The notes under the pieces: model-generated | The model's database searches: none | Told to the model about the DNA's origin: nothing | Seen by the model: only the letters and a program-made list of their open reading frames with translations | Part shown: piece by piece, positions 38,341 to 47,378 of the stretch | How the letters are laid out: the number at the start of each line of letters is the position of its first letter | Position numbering within the stretch: the stretch's first letter is position 1 | Program-made: the position numbers and the translations under genes | Assembly (NCBI GenBank): GCA_963920665.1 | Contig: OY987264.1 | Span: forward strand, 32,778,906-32,842,905 | DNA: 64,000 nucleotides | Reading direction: 5' to 3' | DNA from: Straminergon stramineum | Taxonomy: Eukaryota; Streptophyta; Bryopsida; Hypnales; Calliergonaceae

Positions 38341-39060
38341 GTATTAATGTCTTGTTGATGATAAAGTGATTGACCACTCAATGCCATTTTGACATTTAGT
38401 TAGTATAGAAGATGTTTAAATATGAAACTTACATTGATGGCATTATATTTAAATTTACATTGTTCTATAATTTGCACTACTATAGCATTAGCATTGAAGG
38501 TTTTTTAGTATTACTTTGTATAGTAATTCAACATCAAAAGTTCAAGATGTTGGCATATCTCATTTTAATAAAGTTGTGGAATCATTTTAGCATCAAAAAC
38601 ATGTGATGGTTAGGTGTCAGTGTTACAATTACATATTGCTATTATATTGATATTTTATAGCTATTTGAGCATCAAAAATACATTGATGAGTGTCATTTTG
38701 TAGAAAATGTAGTTTGATTTTAGTACAATTGTGTTGCCATTTTCACATAAGAAGTCATCATGTTAGAGTTATCATTGATCTAACATTGTTACAAGTCAAC
38801 ACTAAATTAGTGTAATTGTGGAGCCAATTTATCATTCTCACAATTTGACATCTTATATATGTCTAAGCTACATGTTGTCATTTTAGAACACAAATGGTAC
38901 AACTTTTACATCAAAATTACTTAGCATTAGTCCGTCTAGACCTATTTTAGCATGGAAACAATGTCTAACAGTTTGAGTGCCATTTTAGCATTAGAATAAT
39001 AGGCCCTTATAGAATCCAGGTTGCATTAACCTAGTCCATGTTAACATAACATCACATTGA
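38341..39060. repeat. Right subterminal region with dispersed TGCCATTTT-like motifs
   Basis: Copies of the motif seen near the left end recur here: near 38383, 38691, 38738, 38879 and 38979, with related GCATCAAAA phrases at 38540-38680. No coding sequence. Matching subterminal arrays support the two TIRs being ends of one element. Confidence 0.45.
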
Positions 39061-39142
39061 CATTAATCCCCACATTAACTTAACAATATGTAGTTTTGAT
39101 GACAATATGGCACCCTATTAACATGCCCTGAAGTTCCTGATG

Positions 39143-39375
39143 GAGGCCATGAGGGAGCCAGCTGGGGGTCGGTACATCGGAGAGCGGGCTAGAATTGAAT
39201 GCCAAGCTCTTGGCGCGGCTCGCTGAAGCCACACTACTTGCCCGTGCCCTGTCTTGATTTCAGCGTGGCCGGCGCATTTTTTTCACTTGGCGCGCCTGCC
39301 GTGGGGAAGAAAATTAGCCCGGACGCGCCCAACCAGCGTGTTGAGCCTGTTCAGCGCATTGGCGTGGGGATGCTC
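39143..39375 (-). repeat. Right terminal inverted repeat of the 24.9-kb element
   Basis: Reverse complement of the left repeat. It begins GAGGCCATGAGGGAGCC and ends GGCGTGGGGATGCTC, followed by the TTA duplication at 39376-39378. It is more CpG-rich than the left copy. Confidence 0.9.
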
Positions 39376-39378
39376 TTA

Positions 39379-41165
39379 GCGTGACGCTAGCTCAATAGAC
39401 TTTTTACAGTAGAGATTCCACTCCTCAGCAATAGGGTTTCATTCTATCAGGTCAGATCGCGACACAAGATGCTTCGGCTTCGCGAGTTCCTCGAACTAAA
39501 TTGTGAGTTATCGCAATTGCTGGGGGGAAGAGATAATTTCCGGAGTTATTGCAATTGGGCGAGGAATTCAGTTTGTTTTTCTTGTTTTTTTTGAAACAGG
39601 AATTCAGTTTTTTCGTTGCTTGAAAATGGTTGCTGTTCAAGTCTAGTGTGTAGAAGGTTTGAAGTTACCATTTTAAGTTTTCAATCAGGGTGTACCAGTA
39701 ATGGTGGTGCTTCGTTCCATTGTTCCAAAGCATTTGAGGTGTCGCTTGCGGCTCTCACATTTCTGGGAAGCTGATGCAGCTGTAATCTAGGCAAGGAGAT
39801 TCAACCGCCATATGTGACTTCGTTGGGGTTTGGTTGTCTGAGTAAACGTTTTGAATAGAATAGTTTGTCCCGGTTAAGTTTCAGCTTTCGTTCGTCCGAA
39901 TTGGTTTCTTGCAGAGACAATTACTCCAGTTTAAGATAGTGATTTTTGTTTTGATGTCCGAAATTGACAAGATCAATCACTTTTGTTGCCACAAGGGTTC
40001 TTTCATTCCAGATTTTTTTTACTCGTAAAATTCGTAGTTGTTTGTGGTTGTTTCTGTGCCGATGTCTTCGCCCGCTGGCAGCCAATTAAGTTTTTGCATT
40101 GTCCGGGATGAAGGACGTGACTGAATTCGCATATTTTCTGCTGCAAGTAAGTGCTTCGTTCACTTCGTGAATTTGAACTCTTGTTTTTCCCGCTTAACAT
40201 TTGAGAGTGAGGGTATTTGGTAAAACACGGTATTTGATCGCATCCACTGAGTGTCGATGGCTGCTGGCTCTAATTCCTCGATGAGCAGATTGGTTAAGCA
40301 AGTGAATTGTTGTCGCTGCAGTGATTCTGCTGCATCTGTGGAATTCTGTGTACGACATGGATCTGCGAAGTGAGCACGAGACACCGGTTGCGGGTTACCT
40401 GAGAAATATTGCCGATGATCTTCATCTCGTCGTCGACGGACAGGGCGATGGACAGGAGCTGAACCTGCAATGAACAGCCGATGAACTTCATCTCGTCCTC
40501 GACGAGTCGCCCGACCATTCTTCCGGCGATGGCGCCGAGGTCGCTGGTTCTACAGACTACCCCGCGCAACTAGTTCACCTTTTCAGGTCTGAATTTCTTA
40601 CCGTATTATTTTTGAATTTCGCTGCTATGAACGTGACTATGTAGCACAGAAAAGTATTGAATGGGGGAACTCAGAGCGGCAAACTATATTTGTCGATTAG
40701 TAATTTGCATTCCATCAGCAGCAGGTGTCTGCTTGCTTTTAACCGACTCAAGTATCGTGGAGGATTGCTTAAATCTCCCAAGTTTCATCCTCTGGCATGC
40801 TTATCCGTGAGAGGCTTCCAGCCATGTGAGGAATATGATGCATGTGCGTCGATGGCGTGAGTGAGTTGGACTCTACGGACATTTGTCTTATGTTAGAAGG
40901 ATGCAAAGAGGAGCAAGATTACTACAGTAGTGTGAAGCACAAGTGGGGAACTTACGGTGCCCTTGAATGAGAAGATCATGCAGCTTATAGGGCAGTTTCT
41001 CGACTTTTTCTGCTCGATACGTATAAACGGTTGCAAATCTATGCGATTATGAAGTTTACCAAATTTTAACCCTTGCTTTTCATTGCAGTGCCTATATGTT
41101 TGTTTGAAAATTTCGAAGTATACCATGTAATCTTTGTAGTGGAGCTCACGAAGACAACAAGGCTT
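39379..41165 (+). other. Promoter/5' leader region of the first kinase-AP2 gene
   Basis: Balanced composition, no recognisable protein. A plausible leader intron ends TTTTCATTGCAG at about 41089, just before the first kinase exon. Open frames at 39.2-40.9 kb on either strand have no domain. Confidence 0.35.
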
Positions 41166-44154
41166 ATGATGGCCTCACAAAGTGGCAACAACGATGTTGG
41201 AAGCTCCGGTCAAGGAATTTCATCTGAGCTCCAGGCGAGGGATTTGCCAAGCAAGCGCCTGATAGGCAAAGGTCTGGCGAGTATCGTATACGAGACGGAA
41301 TGGAACGGAGAGAGGTTTGCAAGAAAAGACTTTATAGGGGTACCGAGTGCCGCCTTTCAGAAGGAGGCAGCTATTTTGGTAGGTCTTAAGGATCACAAGA
41401 ACGTCGTGAAAACTCATGGCCCAACCGTTGACAAGATGAGCTGCTCCCTTGTTTTGGAATATATGGAAGACGACCTCCTAGATTTGTTGCAGAAGAGAAA
41501 AGAGTCTCAAAGGGAAGCGAGTGGCACAGCTTCTGGTAGCCGCTGTGAAGGAAACCCTTCTTATCCTTTTGAACTGGCAGAAGCACTTGCTATCCTTTCA
41601 CAGATTGCGAGGGGCATGGAATTCCTGCATGAGCAGAATCTTCCACATGGAGATCTGAAGACCAAGAACATTCTAGTTTCTCATGTAAACGATGGAGACA
41701 AGAACGTGCTGTCCGTTAAAGTGTCTGATTTTGGTCTGGTTCGGACCAAAAGTAAGAGCATGTCTTTTGTTTCTCGTCAGGCACGCAAGCTTGACGCTGT
41801 GCAATGGAAAGCTCCAGAAGTTTTAGAGAGGCTGCTTTCGGAGGATAACGATGTGACTTCTTCTGAATCAGATTCAAATTCGGACACGGAGCGTACAGGT
41901 TCTCTAGGGGTTAGTGACAGGCTTGGTGCCGATGTTTATAGCTTTGCTGTGACATGTTCACAGATCTTGACTGGTGAAGGCCCATATCCAAATGGGAATT
42001 GGAAGGAGTTGGGGCCTAAAATCGTGTCTGGGGAACTCAGGCCAAATTTGCCTGCTGCGTGTCCTGGATTATTGAAAAGCTTACTTGAATCATGCTGGAC
42101 GAAGTCTCCTGCTGAAAGGCCTATCTTCTCTTTCATCCGGGGACTTTTGGACTTTTGGCTGGTCGATCCCGAGGTATGTTGTACTTGGCTACATATTCTG
42201 AGTCCTTGCAGCTACAGTGGATATAGTTGCGGTGGCAGCACATATTCGATGAATGCATTTTTTAGGCTTTGAGTTTCTTATTGGGTATTTTTTGTAGTGG
42301 GTTGTCTACAGTTAGTATTAACAGTTCCTTTTCTTTGAGATCTTGATTTGACCCCTAAAGGACCAGGCTTTCTTTCGGGGACCAATGAAAGTTTGGATAG
42401 GTTCTTGTGATTTCAATTTTTGGCATGATTTTTTTTAAACTTATTGTGAAGGTAGTAAAACATATCGTAGTAAGTTCAATGATCAAGCAAATTTCATTCC
42501 TGGACCATAGTTCACTTGAATTGCAAATTCTTGCCAAAAATCAGTTAGGTCACAATGAAGGATTAGTGCTTGGTAAATGGGATGTTTATTAAAGTTTTTT
42601 GGGAATTTAATTTATATTTCAATTGGTGGTGGGGAGCAAAAGTTATGCCACCCTGAGTGCAAAATTGAGTTCATTTGGCACAAAAAAAGTCACAAAAACT
42701 TGGAATAAATTTATTTGAAAATATTATTTTTTCATAGATTATAATTTTGTGTACATGCAGAGCTTTGATTCTTTCCATCTAGACTAGTGATGTGAAGTTA
42801 TGGAGCATCTTGTTTTTCGAGCAATTATAGAGAAAATAATGTATTGGATTCATTTCTTCACTCACTTTTCACAATTTAAAAAAAAAGAAAGTTTCGAAGG
42901 GCTTAGATTGCTTGGTAGAACAATGTCAATGGTGGGATTAGTGTGTTTCAATTCCACCTTAGAGCCATCAACAATTTAGTTTTTCCTTCTGTCTCATACC
43001 TACTTCTACTTATCAATTTTATTAATTATGAAAATGGAGTGTGTTTTCAGAAATTGTTTTTCTAGACTCTCCAACTCAAGTCTTCAACCCCAAAAATTAT
43101 GAAATCAGCATTTGTAGTGTAAAAGTTAAGTTAAAAAGACTCAAAGTCTTATAATCTTGTCACACAAGGTGCAGAAAATCCCCAATTTGTTTACTTTAAA
43201 TGCAAATATCTTGCAATCTATGTGATCAAAGTTTCTGAAATTTCTTCCACATTCTTATTCTTATTCTAGTTGAGTGCAGGATCCTGTGGATAGATATTCA
43301 AAGAAAAAACAATTTTCAAAGTTTTTCGTTCTTTCCACCAGTTGAGTGTTTTTGATGAAAAAATGGTCTTGTTCCTTGAGGGGTTAAATTGTTCATTGAC
43401 AGCATGAGATTTTGTTTGAATGCTGCTTTCAATCTGATCCTTCAATTGGATCAGTTTTATCAAGGAAATGACATAGGACTTCTAGAATGGCCAAATTCGA
43501 GTATGCGCTTTGCTGAGTCTGACATTCATCCCTCTTTACTTGCAGGTACGGGGCCATCTTTCATTGAAGGAAGTGCGAGAAAAAATCGATTTCTTAGATA
43601 GCCCACCTCCACTTGACGAGAAGCGTAAGCTTAAAATAATACCCCGGAGACGTCGAGGATTCAAGAAGCTGATCCTTGAATTACGACCACCACAGTTCAA
43701 GAAAAAGATTTGGTTTGGAACTTACGAACCCGAAGACGTTGAGCGAGCGAAGGATGCCATCAACTATTATATGGGGAGTAATCTGCCATATCATTACAGT
43801 GACTCTCCGCTGATATTCTCTGGGATACCGCTGAAGGGAATCCAGTTTAAGGATTTGCAGCCTTCTTGCGATCAGTTTATCCAAGTAGGCGAACATAAAA
43901 TAAGCGCGAGGACGTTTTTTGCCCGGGAAGTTAGAGAGGCGATCCATTCTGTCATTGGGAGACGCAAGAACTCTGGTTCCCTCCAAAGAAAACGCCCGCT
44001 TGACACCCCCCCGCGAGAAACTTCGCCGAGCTTACCATATGGGAACATCTCTTGGATTACGGAAGAGCAAGATACCCTGACCTCCTCACCGTACTCGAGA
44101 ATTTTAGAGTCCGAGGACAACTGGCCTTCCTTTTACGACTCTGACGAAGACTGA
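41166..44154 (+). CDS. Kinase-AP2 fusion protein, tandem copy 1
   Basis: Exons 41166-42173 and 43546-44154 join in phase 0 to 538 codons plus TGA. Start chosen at the tandem ATGs at 41166; the frame is open upstream through a likely leader splice site. Residues ~25-335 are a TKL-type kinase domain: loop GKGLASIVYETEW (34-46), Lys54 in RFARKDF, catalytic loop HGDLKTKNIL (HGD at 161-163, a non-RD kinase with Gly for Arg), DFG 188-190, APE 216-218, then ADVYSFAVTCSQILTG and ERPIFSFI. Exon 2 (residues 337-538) contains an AP2/ERF-like domain at about 370-424: RRRRGFKKLILELR, then KKIWFGTYEPEDVERAKDAI and YYMGSNLPYHYSD, aligning with the AP2 strands and helix though WGKW is lost. A nuclear-type basic stretch (QRKRP) and an acidic tail follow. 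A 1-kb repeat lies in the intron. AP2 call is moderate; kinase call is secure. Confidence 0.85.
42347..43388. mobile_element. 1,042-bp TTAACCC-family element in the kinase intron (copy 1)
   Basis: The left end TTTGACCCCTAAAGGACCAG and the right end CTTGAGGGGTTAAA are an imperfect inverted pair. Related copies occur at about 4556-5140, 48285-49530 and, inverted, 32339-33254. It is contained within the intron 42174-43545 and does not disturb the exons. No coding capacity. Confidence 0.55.
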
Positions 44155-44226
44155 ATCAGCGAGGGTCCATTGACTGACTCTGAGCAAATTGAAACGGACT
44201 CGGACACGGCTTTTTCTATAGCTCTT

Positions 44227-47200
44227 ATGACTCTGAGCAGCTTGAAAACTGATGTCGGTACACTTTCTACTCCTCTTGTACTAGATCCCATGCCCGTTCA
44301 GGAGGAGGGGAGATTATTGAGAGAGCTCCGGGCGAGGGATTTGCCAAGCAAGCGCCTGATAGGCAAAGGTCTGGCGAGTATCGTATACGAGACGGAATGG
44401 AACGGAGAGAGGTTTGCAAGAAAAGACTTTATAGGGGTACCGAGTGCCGCCTTTCAGAAGGAGGCAGCTATTTTGGTAGGTCTTAAGGATCACAAGAACG
44501 TCGTGAAAACTCATGGCCCAACCGTTGACAAGATGAGCTGCTCCCTTGTTTTGGAATATATGGAAGACGACCTCCTAGATTTGTTGCAGAAGAGAAAAGA
44601 GTCTCAAAGGGAAGCGAGTGGCACAGCTTCTGGTAGCCGCTGTGAAGGAAACCCTTCTTATCCTTTTGAACTGGCAGAAGCACTTGCTATCCTTTCACAG
44701 ATTGCGAGGGGCATGGAATTCCTGCATGAGCAGAATCTTCCACATGGAGATCTGAAGACCAAGAACATTCTAGTTTCTCATGTAAACGATGGAGACAAGA
44801 ACGTGCTGTCCGTTAAAGTGTCTGATTTTGGTCTGGTTCGGACCAAAAGTAAGAGCATGTCTTTTGTTTCTCGTCAGGCACGCAAGCTTGACGCTGTGCA
44901 ATGGAAAGCTCCAGAAGTTTTAGAGAGGCTGCTTTCGGAGGATAACGATGTGACTTCTTCTGAATCAGATTCAAATTCGGACACGGAGCGTACAGGTTCT
45001 CTAGGGGTTAGTGACAGGCTTGGTGCCGATGTTTATAGCTTTGCTGTGACATGTTCACAGATCTTGACTGGTGAAGGCCCATATCCAAATGGGAATTGGA
45101 AGGAGTTGGGGCCTAAAATCGTGTCTGGGGAACTCAGGCCAAATTTGCCTGCTGCGTGTCCTGGATTATTGAAAAGCTTACTTGAATCATGCTGGACGAA
45201 GTCTCCTGCTGAAAGGCCTATCTTCTCTTTCATCCGGGGACTTTTGGACTTTTGGCTGGTCGATCCCGAGGTATGTTGTACTTGGCTACATATTCTGAGT
45301 CCTTGCAGCTACAGTGGATATAGTTGCGGTGGCAGCACATATTCGATGAATGCATTTTTTAGGCTTTGAGTTTCTTATTGGGTATTTTTTGTAGTGGGTT
45401 GTCTACAGTTAGTATTAACAGTTCCTTTTCTTTGAGATCTTGATTTGACCCCTAAAGGACCAGGCTTTCTTTCGGGGACCAATGAAAGTTTGGATAGGTT
45501 CTTGTGATTTCAATTTTTGGCATGATTTTTTTTAAACTTATTGTGAAGGTAGTAAAACATATCGTAGTAAGTTCAATGATCAAGCAAATTTCATTCCTGG
45601 ACCATAGTTCACTTGAATTGCAAATTCTTGCCAAAAATCAGTTAGGTCACAATGAAGGATTAGTGCTTGGTAAATGGGATGTTTATTAAAGTTTTTTGGG
45701 AATTTAATTTATATTTCAATTGGTGGTGGGGAGCAAAAGTTATGCCACCCTGAGTGCAAAATTGAGTTCATTTGGCACAAAAAAAGTCACAAAAACTTGG
45801 AATAAATTTATTTGAAAATATTATTTTTTCATAGATTATAATTTTGTGTACATGCAGAGCTTTGATTCTTTCCATCTAGACTAGTGATGTGAAGTTATGG
45901 AGCATCTTGTTTTTCGAGCAATTATAGAGAAAATAATGTATTGGATTCATTTCTTCACTCACTTTTCACAATTTAAAAAAAAAGAAAGTTTCGAAGGGCT
46001 TAGATTGCTTGGTAGAACAATGTCAATGGTGGGATTAGTGTGTTTCAATTCCACCTTAGAGCCATCAACAATTTAGTTTTTCCTTCTGTCTCATACCTAC
46101 TTCTACTTATCAATTTTATTAATTATGAAAATGGAGTGTGTTTTCAGAAATTGTTTTTCTAGACTCTCCAACTCAAGTCTTCAACCCCAAAAATTATGAA
46201 ATCAGCATTTGTAGTGTAAAAGTTAAGTTAAAAAGACTCAAAGTCTTATAATCTTGTCACACAAGGTGCAGAAAATCCCCAATTTGTTTACTTTAAATGC
46301 AAATATCTTGCAATCTATGTGATCAAAGTTTCTGAAATTTCTTCCACATTCTTATTCTTATTCTAGTTGAGTGCAGGATCCTGTGGATAGATATTCAAAG
46401 AAAAAACAATTTTCAAAGTTTTTCGTTCTTTCCACCAGTTGAGTGTTTTTGATGAAAAAATGGTCTTGTTCCTTGAGGGGTTAAATTGTTCATTGACAGC
46501 ATGAGATTTTGTTTGAATGCTGCTTTCAATCTGATCCTTCAATTGGATCAGTTTTATCAAGGAAATGACATAGGACTTCTAGAATGGCCAAATTCGAGTA
46601 TGCGCTTTGCTGAGTCTGACATTCATCCCTCTTTACTTGCAGGTACGGGGCCATCTTTCATTGAAGGAAGTGCGAGAAAAAATCGATTTCTTAGATAGCC
46701 CACCTCCACTTGACGAGAAGCGTAAGCTTAAAATAATACCCCGGAGACGTCGAGGATTCAAGAAGCTGATCCTTGAATTACGACCACCACAGTTCAAGAA
46801 AAAGATTTGGTTTGGAACTTACGAACCCGAAGACGTTGAGCGAGCGAAGGATGCCATCAACTATTATATGGGGAGTAATCTGCCATATCATTACAGTGAC
46901 TCTCCGCTGATATTCTCTGGGATACCGCAGAAGGGAATCCAGTTTAAGGATTTGCAGCCTTCTTGCGAACAGTTTATCCAAGTAGGCAACGAGAAAATGC
47001 GCGCGAGTGTGTTTTTTGCCCGGGAAGTTAGAGAGGCGATCCATTCTGTCATTGGGAGACGCAAGAACTCTGGTTCCCTCCAAAGAAAACGCCCGCTTGA
47101 CACCCCCCCGCGAGAAACTTCGCCGAGCTCACCATATGGGAACATCTCCTGGATTACGGAAGAGGAAGATTCCCTGACCTCTTTACCGTCCTCGAAAATT

Positions 47201-47272
47201 GTACCGTCTGAGGACGACTGGGTTCTCTCTCCGCTATTTGAGCAATGGGACTCAGTTGAGGAAGATGCGTGA
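44227..47272 (+). CDS. Kinase-AP2 fusion protein, tandem copy 2
   Basis: Exons 44227-45270 and 46643-47272 join in phase 0 to 557 codons plus TGA. The kinase domain is the same as in copy 1 (HGDLK catalytic loop, DFG, APE). The AP2-like half also has the same sequence, up to SPLIFSGIP. The next 82 bp carry eight replacements relative to copy 1, and the tail ends DSVEEDA. The N-terminus is unlike copy 1: upstream of GKGLAS it reads through former 3' sequence of copy 1, with the first in-frame ATG at 44227. The frame is open further upstream to a TGA at 44152-44154, which is the stop codon of copy 1. Whether this copy has its own promoter is doubtful; it may depend on read-through transcription or on promoter activity inside copy 1. 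Kinase call secure, expression uncertain. Confidence 0.75.
45444..46485. mobile_element. 1,042-bp TTAACCC-family element in the kinase intron (copy 2)
   Basis: Identical by eye to 42347-43388, at the duplication offset of 3,097 bp. It was therefore present before the tandem duplication rather than inserted twice. Confidence 0.6.
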
Positions 47273-47378
47273 TTTGACCTTATGTTGAACTTGGGAACCT
47301 CTGATTTGGATACGCTTTCGGAATTCCTCCCGTAGTTAATCCCAGAGCTGTTGGGGAGGAGGATAGGTTATTGTGAGA

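Larger units (their letters stand above)
14430..39375. mobile_element. 24.9-kb DNA transposon-like element with 233-bp terminal inverted repeats and TTA target duplication
   Basis: The two ends are near-perfect inverted copies: 14430-14662 and 39143-39375, each 233 bp, with about 18 mismatches by hand alignment. Both outer ends begin GAGCATCC, and each is flanked by TTA in direct orientation (14427-14429 and 39376-39378). A 3-bp duplication fits CACTA/CMC-type elements, and TTA in particular also fits PIF/Harbinger. The interior carries a Plavaka-type transposase, a zinc-finger/TET-JBP-like oxygenase, an intact 412-residue gene, UBAC2-like exons and nested repeats. The TIRs are GC-rich and most of the rest is AT-rich. 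Because transposase and oxygenase are broken, this copy is probably immobile on its own. That the TIRs belong to the Plavaka transposase is inference from co-location. Confidence 0.8.
41225..47378 (+). repeat. Tandem direct duplication, unit 3,097 bp
   Basis: Copy 1 covers about 41225-44321 and copy 2 about 44322-47378. Matching points are offset by exactly 3,097 bp from exon 1 through the intron into exon 2, and I found no difference by eye between 41240 and 43831 and its partner. Divergence is confined to the last ~550 bp. The junction joins the 3' region of copy 1 directly to the middle of the N-terminal coding region of copy 2, so copy 2 has no duplicate of the original first codons or promoter. 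Confidence 0.95.

Noticed and set aside
14430..39375. Assigning the giant element firmly to PIF/Harbinger because of the TTA duplication
   Set aside because: No Harbinger DDE transposase or MYB-like partner is seen inside; the transposase present is Plavaka-type, and 3-bp duplications also occur in CACTA-like elements.
42174..42272. Continuation of the kinase open frame past exon 1
   Set aside because: It begins with a GT donor, is intronic in composition, and the in-phase exon at 43546 gives a better protein.
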